Position numbers and translations under genes: made by a program. From positions 1-64,000 of the forward strand of contig SHZY01000003.1 in the NCBI GenBank assembly GCA_009692065.1: a DNA stretch of 64,000 nt, in the 5' to 3' direction. Below are positions 43,673-53,359 of this stretch, piece after piece. Positions within the stretch are counted from its first letter, which is position 1. The number at the start of each line of letters is the position of its first letter. This DNA comes from Gemmataceae bacterium. GTDB taxonomy: Bacteria; Planctomycetota; Planctomycetia; Gemmatales; Gemmataceae. Below the pieces are notes generated by a model, which was given only the letters and a program-made list of their open reading frames with translations, was not told where the DNA came from and ran no database searches.

Positions 43673-44899
43673 TCAATCACCTTTGATACGGATCGCCTCC
43701 AACCGCAACACATACAGCGTCCCATCGCTGTTGCCAACCGCAAGATGCCGGCCGTCGGAGGAGAACGCCAGCGCTCGGGCTTCGTCCTTGAACTGCCATT
43801 CGCGAATTTTCTCGCCGCTTGCCACGTTCCACAGCCGAACGCGTTTGTCCTGCCCGCTGCTGGCTAAAACCTTGCCATCGGGTGAAAACGCCAGCGCCTT
43901 GACGATCGGCGGCAGTGCCTTGCCCGTGTGTCCCGCAAGCTTGCGAACGCGCTCGATCTTTTCGCCCAGGCTCCAGAGCTGGATTTCCCCATCGTCGCCG
44001 GCAAACGCAAACAGCGGCTCCGTCGGCGAGCAGGCCACCACGCGCGCCTTGGTCGGCGGAGGCGTGCGCTCATCGAGAAATGCCCCGCCGGCGTCCCAGA
44101 CTCGCAACGTCTCCTTGCCAAGGTGGCTGGCCGCGACCAAATACTTGCCGGTGTTGCTGAATGCAACCGATGACAGGCCCGCCGACGGCGTGTTTTCATT
44201 CGCCAGCGCGGCCCACGCCTCGGGATCGGGATCGTCGAGCTTCCACAATCGCAGCACCGGATCAAAGCTGCCGCTCGCCAGCATCTTGCCGGCCGGCGAA
44301 AACGCCAGCGAGAAGGGCCGATTCTTGTGACCTGCCAGGCTGTGCTTTTGCTTCAGCTTCGCACCGGTCAAATCCCACAGGAGAACGCGAGTGTCGCCGC
44401 AACCGGTTGCCAGCAATTTCCCGTCGGGGCTGAAAGCGATGCCGCTCAGGCTTCCTTCGAGTTTTGCCCACGACGTCAATTCCTTGTCGCCCAGTTTGTA
44501 GACATGAACGACGTTATCCCAGCCCGAGGAGGCGAGATAGGCGCCATCAAACGAGACGGTGACATGGGCGATCGCGCGCTGGTGCGGCTGTGCGTACGCC
44601 ACCAATTCCGGGATCGACAAAACCTTGCGGTCTTCCGCGTCGATGGCCGTCGCATCAAGGCGATCCAGCGGCGCCGGCGCGGATCGCAATGCCTCGATCG
44701 CTTTCGCATAAAGCGGCGTGCCGATCTGGTCGCGGCAGAACGCCAGCAACTCGCGGCGCAGCTTGTCGTCCTTGAACTCCTGCTTCGCGACGCGGGCTTG
44801 CAGTTCCTTGAGGCGGGCGCTGGCATTGTCGTCACCGGCCAAAGTGGGCAGCGTTGCAACCAGGATCGAGAGGACCGGCAAGACCTCGCGAAAATTCAT
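43673..44899 (-). CDS. WD40 repeat exported protein
   Basis: A 408-residue protein with a signal peptide ([20 protein letters not shown]) and then a short helical region and about seven WD40 blades ('[19 protein letters not shown]', '[20 protein letters not shown]', '[20 protein letters not shown]', '[20 protein letters not shown]'). It should fold as a beta-propeller at the cell surface or in the periplasm. There is no cytochrome domain, unlike the gene at 16545. It is transcribed toward the dehydratase, whose ORF overlaps it only if the longer start is used. Confidence 0.88.
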   Translation of the reverse strand: MNFREVLPVLSILVATLPTLAGDDNASARLKELQARVAKQEFKDDKLRRELLAFCRDQIGTPLYAKAIEALRSAPAPLDRLDATAIDAEDRKVLSIPELVAYAQPHQRAIAHVTVSFDGAYLASSGWDNVVHVYKLGDKELTSWAKLEGSLSGIAFSPDGKLLATGCGDTRVLLWDLTGAKLKQKHSLAGHKNRPFSLAFSPAGKMLASGSFDPVLRLWKLDDPDPEAWAALANENTPSAGLSSVAFSNTGKYLVAASHLGKETLRVWDAGGAFLDERTPPPTKARVVACSPTEPLFAFAGDDGEIQLWSLGEKIERVRKLAGHTGKALPPIVKALAFSPDGKVLASSGQDKRVRLWNVASGEKIREWQFKDEARALAFSSDGRHLAVGNSDGTLYVLRLEAIRIKGD

Positions 44900-44997
44900 A
44901 TAAACTCCGCAAGGTGGAGTCGAGAGGCTTCTGTTTTCCATCGTGTCATCCTATTCATTAATTGCGGAGGCGGAGTAGCAACGGCTCGGAGGATTTT

Positions 44998-45680
44998 GCC
45001 CCGAAGGGGCCGCGACAAAACAGCCCAGGGCAGAGCGCAGCGGCGTTAGCCGCGCAGCGTCGCCCTGGGTTGGAACACCGCCAAACGCGAAGCCCTGAAA
45101 GGGCGAAACAAAATGCGAGGGGAGCATGTCACAATCCCTGGTCAAGAACTTGCTCCACCTCGTGTTCAGCACCAAAAGCCGCATGCCCTGGATTGTGCCC
45201 AACGTCCGCGAACGTCTCTACTCGTACCAGGCGGATATTCTCAAGGAGTGGGACAGTCCCGCGTTGGTGATCGGCGGTGTCGAGGACCATGTGCATGTTT
45301 TGTTCGCGCTGTCGAAGAATCATCCGTTGAAGAAGATCGTCGAGGAGGTCAAGAAGGGGAGTTCGAAATGGATGAAACGCGAGGGAACGGGCAACGCCGA
45401 TTTTTATTGGCAGAACGGATACGCGGCGTTTTCGGCAAGCGTGTCGAATGTGGACGCAGTCAAACAGTACATCCAGAATCAGGAGGAGCATCATCGTAAG
45501 ATGATGTTCCAGGATGAATTGCGGGTGTTATTTGAACGACATCAGGTCGTGTTTGATGAGCATCATGTTTGGGATTGACGATTTGTTTTGCCCTTTCAGG
45601 GCGTGGCGTTAACGACGCCAGAATACCCAGGGAGGCGCTGCGCTCTGCCCTGGGCTGATTTGTTTAGCCCCTTCGGGGCA
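44998..45680. mobile_element. IS200-like element bounded by mirrored hairpin arrays (family D)
   Basis: The left array GCCCCGAAGGGGC (44998-45010), CCCAGGGC...GCCCTGGG and GCCCTGAAAGGGC (45092-45104), the transposase gene, and then the mirror array GCCCTTTCAGGGC (45591-45603), CCCAGGG...CCCTGGGC and GCCCCTTCGGGGC (45668-45680). Total about 683 bp. The transposase-less copy at 5101-5342 has the same order. Confidence 0.85.
45126..45578 (+). CDS. IS200/IS605-like Y1 transposase (TnpA)
   Basis: A 150-residue Y1 transposase beginning MSQSLVKNLLHLVFSTKSRM. The HUH motif is 'VEDHVHVLFALS' (about residue 55) and the catalytic Tyr is in 'YIQNQEEHHRKM' (about residue 115), followed by the Gln/Glu-rich helix common to this subgroup. 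GAGGGGAGC precedes the ATG. No TnpB-like gene accompanies it. It lies centrally in a set of mirrored hairpins, which a single-strand transposase would use as ends. All motifs look intact. It differs from the RAYT at 13407, which has the NPxRAGLV signature. Confidence 0.9.
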   Translation: MSQSLVKNLLHLVFSTKSRMPWIVPNVRERLYSYQADILKEWDSPALVIGGVEDHVHVLFALSKNHPLKKIVEEVKKGSSKWMKREGTGNADFYWQNGYAAFSASVSNVDAVKQYIQNQEEHHRKMMFQDELRVLFERHQVVFDEHHVWD

Positions 45681-45720
45681 AGGACCAAGGCAAGAATACT
45701 TTGAATAGGAGATCGAATAA

Positions 45721-47676
45721 ATGTCCACTCCCTCAACCAACATCACCAGCGTCCTCAAGGAAACGCGTACCTTCCCCCCCTCGGCGGCGTTCGTCGCGCA
45801 GGCCAATGTCAAGGGCGCGGCCGAGTACGAGAAGCTCCGGAAGCGTGCTGCCGAGGACCCCAACGGCTTCTGGGCCGAGCAGGCGGAGTCGCTGGCGTGG
45901 TTCAAGAAGTGGGACACCGTGCTCGAATGGAAGGAGCCGTTCTCGAAGTGGTTTGTCGGCGGCAAGATCAATGCCAGCTACAACTGCCTCGATCGGCATC
46001 TCGATGGGCCGCGCAAGAACAAGGCCGCTATCATCTGGGAAGGCGAACCAGGCGACACGCGCGTGCTGCGCTATCAGGACCTGTACCGCGAGACGTGCAA
46101 GTTCGCCAATGCGCTCAAGAAGCTCGGCATCAAGCCGGGCGATCGCGTGACCATCTACATGCCGATGATTCCGGAAGCGGCGATTGCGATGCTCGCCTGT
46201 GCCCGCATCGGCGCGACGCACTCGGTGATCTTCGGCGGCTTCAGCGACACCGCGGTTGCCGATCGCAACAATGATGCGAAGGCCAAACTCGTCATCACCG
46301 CCGACGGCAGCTGGCGGCGCGGCAAGATCGTTCCTCTAAAGCAGAACGTGGATGCCGCCCTCGATAAATCGCCGACGGTCGAGAAGTGCATCGTCTTCAA
46401 TCGCTGCAATCAGCAGGTCAACATGAAGGCGGGCCGCGATCTGTGGTGGCACGAGATCGTCGCCCACGAGTCGGCCGACTGCCCTGCGGAGCAACTCGAC
46501 AGCGAGCATCCGCTCTTCATCCTCTATACCAGCGGTTCAACGGGCAAGCCGAAGGGGGTGCTGCACACGACTGCCGGTTACCTCCTGGGCACAGCACTCA
46601 CGCATCGCTGGGTATTCGATCTCAAAGAGGACGACACCTACTGGTGTACCGCCGACGTCGGCTGGGTGACGGGGCACAGCTACATCGTTTATGGCCCGCT
46701 CGCCAACGGCGCCACCGTGATGATGTACGAAGGCGCCCCGAACCATCCGCGCGAGGATCGCTTCTGGGAGATCATCGAGAAGTATCGCGTTACCATTTTC
46801 TACACCGCGCCGACCGCGATTCGGGCTTTCGTCAAATGGGGCGATCAGCATCCCAATGGCCACGACCTTTCGAGCCTGCGCCTACTCGGCACCGTCGGCG
46901 AGCCGATCAATCCGGAGGCGTGGATGTGGTATCACAATGTCATCGGCAAGGGTAAATGCCCGATCGTCGATACGTGGTGGCAGACCGAAACGGGCGCGAT
47001 CATGATCGCGCCGTTGCCCGGTGCGATCGCGACCAAGCCGGGTAGCGCGACCAAGCCGTTGCCGGGGATCATTGCGGAGGTCGTCGATAAGCAAGGCAAT
47101 CCGGTGCCGGCGGGGCAGGGGGGCTTCCTCGTCATCAAGAAGCCGTGGCCCGCGATGATGCGCACTATCTTTGGCGACGACGAGCGCTACAAGCAGCAGT
47201 ACTGGAGCCAAATACCTGGTATGTACTTCACGGCCGACGGTTCGCGCAAGGACGAGGATGGCTACCTGTGGATCATGGGCCGCGTCGATGATGTGATCAA
47301 TGTTTCGGGGCATCGCCTGAGCACGATGGAGGTCGAAAGCGCCTTGGTGCAACATCCCAAAGTCGCGGAGGCGGCTGTCGTCGGCAAACCCGACGAAATC
47401 AAGGGGGAAGGCATCTCCTGCTTCGTCACCTTGAAAGCCGGTATCGCCGCGAGCGATGAGTTGAAGAAAGAATTGCAGGCCCACGTCGTCAAGGAGATCG
47501 GCGCCCTCGCTCGCCCCGATGAGATCCGCTTCACCGACTCCTTGCCGAAAACACGCTCCGGCAAGATCATGCGGCGGCTGTTGCGCGACATCGCCGGCGG
47601 CAAGGCGACCACAGGCGACACGACGACGCTGGAGGACCTGTCGATCCTTGCGAAGCTGCGTGAGGATGAGGAGTAG
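45721..47676 (+). CDS. acs: Acetyl-CoA synthetase
   Basis: A 651-residue AMP-forming acetyl-CoA synthetase of normal length. Adenylation motifs are in order: '[20 protein letters not shown]', '[20 protein letters not shown]', '[19 protein letters not shown]', '[20 protein letters not shown]' and the C-terminal catalytic Lys loop '[15 protein letters not shown]'. That Lys is the site of regulatory acetylation in many bacteria. It activates acetate to acetyl-CoA in the cytoplasm. A ribosome site (AATAGGAGATCG) precedes the ATG. It lies directly downstream of the IS200-like element. Confidence 0.96.
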   Translation: MSTPSTNITSVLKETRTFPPSAAFVAQANVKGAAEYEKLRKRAAEDPNGFWAEQAESLAWFKKWDTVLEWKEPFSKWFVGGKINASYNCLDRHLDGPRKNKAAIIWEGEPGDTRVLRYQDLYRETCKFANALKKLGIKPGDRVTIYMPMIPEAAIAMLACARIGATHSVIFGGFSDTAVADRNNDAKAKLVITADGSWRRGKIVPLKQNVDAALDKSPTVEKCIVFNRCNQQVNMKAGRDLWWHEIVAHESADCPAEQLDSEHPLFILYTSGSTGKPKGVLHTTAGYLLGTALTHRWVFDLKEDDTYWCTADVGWVTGHSYIVYGPLANGATVMMYEGAPNHPREDRFWEIIEKYRVTIFYTAPTAIRAFVKWGDQHPNGHDLSSLRLLGTVGEPINPEAWMWYHNVIGKGKCPIVDTWWQTETGAIMIAPLPGAIATKPGSATKPLPGIIAEVVDKQGNPVPAGQGGFLVIKKPWPAMMRTIFGDDERYKQQYWSQIPGMYFTADGSRKDEDGYLWIMGRVDDVINVSGHRLSTMEVESALVQHPKVAEAAVVGKPDEIKGEGISCFVTLKAGIAASDELKKELQAHVVKEIGALARPDEIRFTDSLPKTRSGKIMRRLLRDIAGGKATTGDTTTLEDLSILAKLREDEE

Positions 47677-47687
47677 TCGAGTTCTTC

Positions 47688-47741
47688 GCCGCTTGCGGCT
47701 TAGCGCTCGTAGAGCGTGACGCAACCTAAGCCACAAGCGGC
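47688..47741. repeat. Family E palindrome
   Basis: GCCGCTTGCGGCTTAG (47688-47703) pairs with CTAAGCCACAAGCGGC (47726-47741) with one mismatch, just after the acs stop codon. It is related to the copy at 25400. Confidence 0.75.
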
Positions 47742-47756
47742 AGACCGCAAGTCCGA

Positions 47757-47797
47757 AAAGCGAACAGCGGGGATAAGCCCCGCCGCTTGCTTTCTAT
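47757..47797. terminator. Probable bidirectional terminator between acs and the YXWXGXW gene
   Basis: GCGGGG ATAAG CCCCGC (47767-47783), extended by AAGC/GCTT-type pairing, is followed by gctttctattt. It lies between two convergent genes. Confidence 0.5.
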
Positions 47798-47809
47798 TTC
47801 GCAATTCTA

Positions 47810-49513
47810 CTACTTCTTGTTATTGGCCGGCCGTGCCGGCGGACCGTTCACGCGTGTCTGAGGTTGCACGCGCGGCGCTGACGCATTAACCCGCTGCTGC
47901 GGTTGCACGGGTAGCGCCGACGCCTGAACGCGTGGGGCGGTCGTCGGAGCGGTTACCGTTCGTTGCGGCGCTGCTGCGCCCGCTTTCGTTACGAGCTTGG
48001 GCGGATCAACATCGAGTGACGCTTTCTTCGGCCGAGCAGGCGGAGGAGGCGTCGTCGTGCGTGGCGGCGTCACCGTCCGCGGTGGGGGTGGCGTCGTCGT
48101 GGTCCGTGGCGTTGTCGTCGTCTTCGGCCCCGACGAAGGCGTCGGTTGACTCCCCGTGACCGGAGTCGTCGTCGTCTTCGGCCCCGACGAAGGCGTCGGC
48201 TGACTCTTCGTGACCGGAGTCGTCGTCGTCTTCGGCCCCGACGAAGGCGTCTGAATCTTCGTAACTGGAGTCGTCACAGTCGATTTCGTGCTACTCGGCG
48301 ATGAGAACGAAGCTGTTGAATTCGGTCCTCCCGCCGTCGAAATCCGCAACGACCGACTGTCGGTGGTGCGTACGTTGCCGCCCTTGCTTGCGGCCGTGGT
48401 ATCGAACTGCTGGCGATTGACGGCCAGCTGGCGAGTCTGCTGTGCGGCACTACGCTGCGTTTGCAATTGTGTCGGCGTCGTCGCCACCAGTTTTACCTTG
48501 GTGCTGGTGAACTGGTTGAGTGGCGTGACGGCGACGCGCGGCGCTGTGGCTCGGCCGCCCGAGCGCGCTGCATAGGTCTGCTGAACGCCGCCAACCCAGT
48601 TTCGATTGTTGCGGTGATTCTGCCAACCGTGGTGAGCGAAGATCGGATCATATCGTCCATGCCCACCGTACCACGGGCGATAGCCGTTCCTGGCATAGAA
48701 GGGATCGTAGTAATTGCCGAAGTAGAAGCTCCCGCCGCAGACAAAAGCGGAATCGAAGAAGCCGCCGATGCCCAGGACGAAGTGTGGCCGATAACGCCAG
48801 CCCGCGTCGCGCCACAACGGCCGGCTGAAGTAAACGGGGGCGAAGACGATGCCGCGTTCTTCGAAAGGGAGATCCAAGAATCCATCGATGTACAACCAGC
48901 CGTTCGGCGTCCAGATGAAGCGTGACGGAGTCCAGACGCGACCAACGTGCACGAGGGAATAATAGCCGCCGCGCCAGATGAAACGCGTGTCGCGATAAAT
49001 CCAGTTACCGGGAACGTAGACGGAATTATCGTCGGGTTGCGGCATCGACGGGCCGATTTCGAGCGATGCGGGGGGCTCCGGCGAATAAGGAACGTCCGGT
49101 TGGTTCGCATTGGCCCAGAAACCATGGATCCAGCGCCAGCCTTCCGTGTTACGCTGCCAGTAGCCTGGGACGAATGTACGTCCGTCAGGAGGCACGCGAT
49201 GCACTCCGGTCACCCACAGGAACTCTTGCTTCTGAGCGTCCCACGCCCAGTAGCCTGAATGCCATTGGGAGTTTTCCGCCGCGGGTTTTTGCTCGGGCGG
49301 ATCTTCCGGGATCATCGGCGGCGGTTCTTTCGGAACAATGGGGCCCGGTGCTCCTTGCGCATCGATCGGCTGGGCAAAAGCCTCGTGCAAGGGGCCGCTG
49401 GTTTGTATCTGGATGGGGTCTTGGAGAACTGGGTCTTGGGATGTGCCCAGACTGGCCAATCCAAGGATGGTCAGCAGGCCCAGCACCCAACTGGCGATGT
49501 TGGCACGATTCAT
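47810..49513 (-). CDS. YXWXGXW-type secreted repeat protein with Thr/Pro-rich tail
   Basis: A 567-residue exported protein (signal peptide MNRANIASWVLGLLTILGLA; the start at 49513 is preferred to the ORF track's 49672). Residues about 70-270 contain several YxWxxGxW-like blocks ('WHSGYWAWDAQKQEFLWVTG', 'FVPGYWQRNTEGWRWIHGFW', 'VYVPGNWIYRDTRFIWRGGY'), a planctomycete surface-protein motif. The C-terminal third is a low-complexity Thr/Pro/Ser/Lys tail, including an 18-residue tandem repeat (TPVTGSQPTPSSGPKTTT-like) at 48115-48275. It has no enzymatic motif and is probably a cell-envelope structural protein. Confidence 0.82.
   Translation of the reverse strand: MNRANIASWVLGLLTILGLASLGTSQDPVLQDPIQIQTSGPLHEAFAQPIDAQGAPGPIVPKEPPPMIPEDPPEQKPAAENSQWHSGYWAWDAQKQEFLWVTGVHRVPPDGRTFVPGYWQRNTEGWRWIHGFWANANQPDVPYSPEPPASLEIGPSMPQPDDNSVYVPGNWIYRDTRFIWRGGYYSLVHVGRVWTPSRFIWTPNGWLYIDGFLDLPFEERGIVFAPVYFSRPLWRDAGWRYRPHFVLGIGGFFDSAFVCGGSFYFGNYYDPFYARNGYRPWYGGHGRYDPIFAHHGWQNHRNNRNWVGGVQQTYAARSGGRATAPRVAVTPLNQFTSTKVKLVATTPTQLQTQRSAAQQTRQLAVNRQQFDTTAASKGGNVRTTDSRSLRISTAGGPNSTASFSSPSSTKSTVTTPVTKIQTPSSGPKTTTTPVTKSQPTPSSGPKTTTTPVTGSQPTPSSGPKTTTTPRTTTTPPPPRTVTPPRTTTPPPPARPKKASLDVDPPKLVTKAGAAAPQRTVTAPTTAPRVQASALPVQPQQRVNASAPRVQPQTRVNGPPARPANNKK
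48115..48275. repeat. 54-bp tandem repeat, about three copies
   Basis: tcttcggccccgacgaaggc begins at 48121, 48175 and 48229, exactly 54 bases apart. The third copy is slightly shorter. It encodes the Thr/Pro-rich tail of the YXWXGXW protein. Confidence 0.85.
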
Positions 49514-49659
49514 GATGGCCTCGCCGTAATAAAAGGTAGGATAGTGTGATTGTAGACGCAGAGGTTCGCTATTGCAACGTGGTTGCTGGGACGACTTGCG
49601 TGATTTCTGGCGATTTCGGTCCCTGCGTGCTCGCGCCTCGGCCCGAAAGGCCGGCGTCC

Positions 49660-49784
49660 GAGGCTCACGCAAAGGCGCAAAGACGCCAAGTGAGAGAGAT
49701 ACGGCGCCATATCAGGACGAATCGGCAACCGAGTGCGATTACTGCCCTTCCAACTTGATTCTTTGCACCTTTGCATGAGGCTCT
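49660..49784. repeat. Family J inverted repeat (CACGCAAAGGCGCAAAG type)
   Basis: gaggctcacgcaaaggcgca, ending at 49681, pairs imperfectly with 49762-49783 (tttgcacctttgcatgaggc). A related copy is at 56798-56887. It fills much of the 49514-50006 gap, which otherwise holds a C9 run (49816-49824), a small hairpin GACAAGCG.GTG.CGCTTGTC near 49894 and the predicted pilB promoter. No gene is visible there. Confidence 0.75.
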
Positions 49785-49847
49785 TGTATTCCGCCCGAGG
49801 CAGCAATCGGCGGGCCCCCCCCCAACTCGCGATTTCTCGCTTTTCGA

Positions 49848-49877
49848 TTGCGAGAGTGCCGTTGCTTCTGATAAAGT
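49848..49877 (+). promoter_or_regulatory. Candidate promoter of the pilus cluster
   Basis: TTGCGA (49848-49853), an 18-base spacer and TAAAGT (49872-49877) lie about 130 bases before the pilB start codon. The -35 and -10 are only partial matches. Confidence 0.35.
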
Positions 49878-50006
49878 AAACTGAAGATGAGGGACAAGCG
49901 GTGCGCTTGTCTCTCTTGTACGCTGGGGCCAGGCAACTCTGCTGATTCCTGTGCCAGATCTTGGTTCGAGAATGAATACCTAGGTATTTTGACGGAGGCC
50001 GCTCCC

Positions 50007-51713
50007 ATGGGCAAAGCCCGCGGTGAATTCACTGACATTCTCATAAGAAAAGGACTGCTCAGCGCCGATCAAATCGCTGAAGGGAAAGCCCTGCAGCAGC
50101 AGACCGGCGCCAAGCTCCTCGACGCGCTGGTCAAGCTCGAGTACGTCAGCCCTGAAGACGGCATGGCGGCGATGGCCGAGCATTCCGGCCTGAAGTCGAT
50201 CACGCTGACCGACATGACGATTCCACCGAGCATCCTCGAGTTGGTCCCCGAATCGGTCGCACGCGAAAACGTCGTGATTCCGCTTACGGAAGACGGCGGC
50301 ACGCTGCAAATCGTCATGAGCGACCCCTCCGATTATGAGACGGTTACCAAGCTGCAGTTCATCTTGAACAAGGAAATCCAGCCCGTCCTGGCACCCAAGG
50401 AGCAGATCGTCGAGGCGATCAACCGGCATTATGGTCAAACCGAAACGGAATCGGTTGACTCCATGCTGGCGGAATTCACCGACACTCGCATCGAATTCAC
50501 GGAAACGGAAGCGACCCAGGCCGGACACGGCGGCGACGAAAACGAAGCGCCGGTCGTCAAGCTGGTCAATCTCATCATTCAAGAGGCGATCAGCTTGCGT
50601 GCCAGCGATATTCACATCGAACCATTCGAGGATCGCGTGCGCGTACGCTATCGCATCGACGGCGTGCTGGTCGAACGCGATAGCCCGCCGCGGCGCCTCT
50701 TGGCCCCGATGATATCCCGCATCAAGATCATGGGCAACATCGATATCGCTGAGAAACGCCGGCCCCAGGACGGCCGTATCAAGCTGACTGTCAAGAACAA
50801 GCACTTCGACATGCGCGTGAGCGCCCTGCCGACGCACCATGGCCAATCCATCGTCATGCGCGTGCTCGACCGGGCCAACATCCAGGTTAGCGTCAAGGAA
50901 CTCGGCTTCATGGAAGACGACTACAAGCGATTTTTGAACATCATCAAGAAGCCCAACGGCATCTTCTTGGTCACGGGGCCGACGGGCTCGGGCAAGACCA
51001 CCACCCTCTATTCGGCCCTGAACGAATTGAACAGGCCTGATCGAAAGATCATTACTGCCGAGGATCCCGTAGAGTATTATCTACCAGGCATCAATCAATG
51101 CGAAGTGAAACATAAGATCGGCCTGGACTTTCAGCGCATCATTCGCTCGATGTTGAGGCAAGCGCCGAATATCATCTTGGTGGGAGAAATCCGCGACCAG
51201 GAGACAGCTGAGATCGCCGTACAGGCCTCCTTGACAGGACACTTGGTTTTTAGCACACTACATACAAACGATGCGCCTAGCGCTATCACGCGTTTGAACG
51301 ATATTGGGGTAGCCCCCTTCCTTACCGCGTCCAGCGTGATCGCGGTGATGGCACAGCGCTTGGTACGCATTATTTGTCCAAAATGCAAGGAGGCCGACAA
51401 GCCGCCGGCTCACGAAATCAAGGCTGCTGGACTGACCCCGGTGCAGGCCCAGCAGGCCAATTTTTCCCGCGGGCGCGGCTGTGCGAATTGCAACCACACG
51501 GGCTATCGGGGCCGCAAGGGAATCTTCGAAATGATGCGTCTGAGCAACGTGATTCGCGAGATGACTTTCAACCGCGAACCATCGCAGGCAATTCGCCGCC
51601 AAGCCCGCCTGGGCGGCATGCGGACTTTGCTGGAAGACGGTGTTATCAAGTCAGTTGCGGGGATTACCACGCTTGAGGAAGTGCTCAGCACCTGCCATCA
51701 CAACGATGATTAG
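50007..51713 (+). CDS. pilB: Type IV pilus assembly/type II secretion ATPase (PilB/GspE)
   Basis: A 568-residue assembly ATPase (ATG 50007, GGAGG 9 bases upstream; the ORF track is 40 residues too long). The N-terminal MshEN-like domain ('ILIRKGLLSADQIAEGKALQ') is followed by the GspE core: 'ASDIHIEPFEDRVRVRYRI', Walker A 'GPTGSGKTTTLYSALN' (about 321), Asp box 'ITAEDPVEYYL', Walker B 'IILVGEIRD' and the His box 'STLHTNDAPSA'. A four-Cys zinc site (CPKC at about 457, then CANC) is present. It powers pilus extension or pseudopilus growth. It is the first gene of the long cluster and is followed by pilT and a second PilB-like ATPase. Confidence 0.93.
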   Translation: MGKARGEFTDILIRKGLLSADQIAEGKALQQQTGAKLLDALVKLEYVSPEDGMAAMAEHSGLKSITLTDMTIPPSILELVPESVARENVVIPLTEDGGTLQIVMSDPSDYETVTKLQFILNKEIQPVLAPKEQIVEAINRHYGQTETESVDSMLAEFTDTRIEFTETEATQAGHGGDENEAPVVKLVNLIIQEAISLRASDIHIEPFEDRVRVRYRIDGVLVERDSPPRRLLAPMISRIKIMGNIDIAEKRRPQDGRIKLTVKNKHFDMRVSALPTHHGQSIVMRVLDRANIQVSVKELGFMEDDYKRFLNIIKKPNGIFLVTGPTGSGKTTTLYSALNELNRPDRKIITAEDPVEYYLPGINQCEVKHKIGLDFQRIIRSMLRQAPNIILVGEIRDQETAEIAVQASLTGHLVFSTLHTNDAPSAITRLNDIGVAPFLTASSVIAVMAQRLVRIICPKCKEADKPPAHEIKAAGLTPVQAQQANFSRGRGCANCNHTGYRGRKGIFEMMRLSNVIREMTFNREPSQAIRRQARLGGMRTLLEDGVIKSVAGITTLEEVLSTCHHNDD

Positions 51714-52067
51714 AACCGGCCGCGCATGTGGGATTTGGTCTGTTCTATTGTGATCGGATTTGACTCGTCCGTGCCGCGCACGAATCAAGCGCCCCTCTAT
51801 TCTTCCAGTCGCTTACTTCGTCCGCGGTTCGGACGAAGGGGCTCGACCCCATCGCACGAGGCGAACGCCTCGGTTCCGTTGGACAGATCGGGGCAAGAAC
51901 CAAGCCAAGGAAACGGTAATGTTCGTGAAATTGTTTGGAAAATGCCAGATGGTGCGGGATAATGTGAGTGAGTCCAATCGCTTGGCAGGCGTGGCTGTTT
52001 TCCATTTCCAGCCGATCGCCAGCAGAGATACTAAACGAAAGTTCATCACGCTTAGGGGGGACCCGAC
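51714..52067. other. 354-bp leader between pilB and pilT with two hairpins
   Basis: Two short perfect stems are visible: TTCGTCCG..CGGACGAA near 51817-51837 and CGAGGC GAAC GCCTCG near 51860-51875. No promoter with good spacing is clear. An open frame with a fair Shine-Dalgarno starts at 51919, but it runs into pilT in another frame and is not accepted as a gene. Confidence 0.4.
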
Positions 52068-53279
52068 GTGTCCACTGCTGCAGCAAGTTCGGGCGTTCCT
52101 GGCGGCGGTACGCCGCAGATGGAAAAGCTACTCAATACCGTGATTCAGGTGAAAGCCTCGGATCTTTTCATCTCCGTTGGCCAAAAGCCAACCATCAAGA
52201 AAGGCGGGCACTATCGCACCCTCGAAACCAAGGTGCTGGACTCCGACGATACCGTCGCACTGATGAAATCGATCACGCCCGATCGCTGCCAGCAAGAGCT
52301 TCAGCAATGCGGCGGTGCCGACTTCGCCATCGAATATACCGGCGGCGTCCGCTTTCGCGTCGCCGTGTTTCGCCAGCGCGGCACGCTGGGCATCGTCATG
52401 CGGCGCATCCCAAGCGAATTCCTCAGCTTCGAACAGCTGCGCATGCCCGAGGCGATCAAGCGGCTCATCAATCGCCCGCGAGGCTTGCTCCTCGTCACAG
52501 GCCCCACCGGCTCGGGAAAAACCACTAGCCTGGCGAGCATGGTAAACTTTCTCAACAACAACTACGACAAGCACATCATCACGCTCGAAGATCCAATCGA
52601 GTATTACCACAAGCACAACAAGTGCCTGATCAACATGCGCGAAATCGGCGTTGATGTGCCCGACTTCAAGGAAGGCATTCGCCGCGCCTTGCGTATGGCC
52701 CCCGACATTATCATGGTCGGCGAAATGCGCGACCTGGCGACAATTCACGCGGCCATCGAGGCGGCGGAAACTGGCCACATCGTCTTCGGCACGCTGCACA
52801 CCAACAGCGCTTCGTCCACGATCAACCGCATCATCGACGTGTTCCCGAAGGACCAGCAGGATCAAATTCGCACGCAGCTTTCAGTCGCGCTGATCGGCGT
52901 TCTCTCGCAGACGTTGTTGCCCAGGAAACCGGAAGGGGTCGTCGCAGCCTATGAGATGCTGGTCATGACCCCGGCGGTTTCGAACCTGATCCGCGAGAAC
53001 AAAACGTACCGCATCGATTCGTCGATTCAGACGGGGTTGAAGGACGGCATGTTCCTGATGGACGAATCTCTCTTCAGGCTCTGGCGCGAAGGGGTCTGTG
53101 AAAAAGAAGAAGTGCTCTTGCGCAGTCAAAAGCCGATGGAGCTTGCCGACCGTATCCGCGCCGCCGAGGAGGGCACGATGGACGACGAGGATGAAGTAGA
53201 GGAAGATGACGATGACGACGATCGCCCGCGCCGCAAAAAAAACAAATCGCGCGACGATGACGATGATGATAATGATTAG
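52068..53279 (+). CDS. pilT: Type IV pilus retraction ATPase PilT
   Basis: A 403-residue PilT. It has the N-terminal PAS-like part ('KASDLFISVGQKPTIKKGGH') and the ATPase core with Walker A 'GPTGSGKTTSLASMV' (about 144), 'ITLEDPIEY', Walker B 'IIMVGEMRDLATIHAAIEAA' and 'GTLHTNSASSTINRIID'. 'AYEMLVMTPAVSNLIRENKT' is a PilT-specific block near the C-terminus. The last 35 residues are very acidic then basic (DEDEVEEDDDDDD, RPRRKKNKS), which is unusual for PilT. It starts at GTG 52068 with a GGGGGG site. It drives pilus retraction and twitching. Confidence 0.95.
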   Translation: MSTAAASSGVPGGGTPQMEKLLNTVIQVKASDLFISVGQKPTIKKGGHYRTLETKVLDSDDTVALMKSITPDRCQQELQQCGGADFAIEYTGGVRFRVAVFRQRGTLGIVMRRIPSEFLSFEQLRMPEAIKRLINRPRGLLLVTGPTGSGKTTSLASMVNFLNNNYDKHIITLEDPIEYYHKHNKCLINMREIGVDVPDFKEGIRRALRMAPDIIMVGEMRDLATIHAAIEAAETGHIVFGTLHTNSASSTINRIIDVFPKDQQDQIRTQLSVALIGVLSQTLLPRKPEGVVAAYEMLVMTPAVSNLIRENKTYRIDSSIQTGLKDGMFLMDESLFRLWREGVCEKEEVLLRSQKPMELADRIRAAEEGTMDDEDEVEEDDDDDDRPRRKKNKSRDDDDDDND

Positions 53280-53359
53280 ATTTATTAGTAATTTGCGACT
53301 TTGCGACCGCATGGCGACGCGCGAGCGCGAAGCCACAAGGGGCAAAACAAGAGCGCCTT

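Noticed and set aside
48115-48275. Tandem repeat as a CRISPR array
   Set aside because: The 54-bp units are contiguous with no unique spacers and encode the tail of a protein.
51919-52143. 75-codon ORF with AAGGA-like Shine-Dalgarno before pilT
   Set aside because: It runs 76 bases into pilT in a different frame and shows no family. It could be translated as a leader, but nothing supports it.
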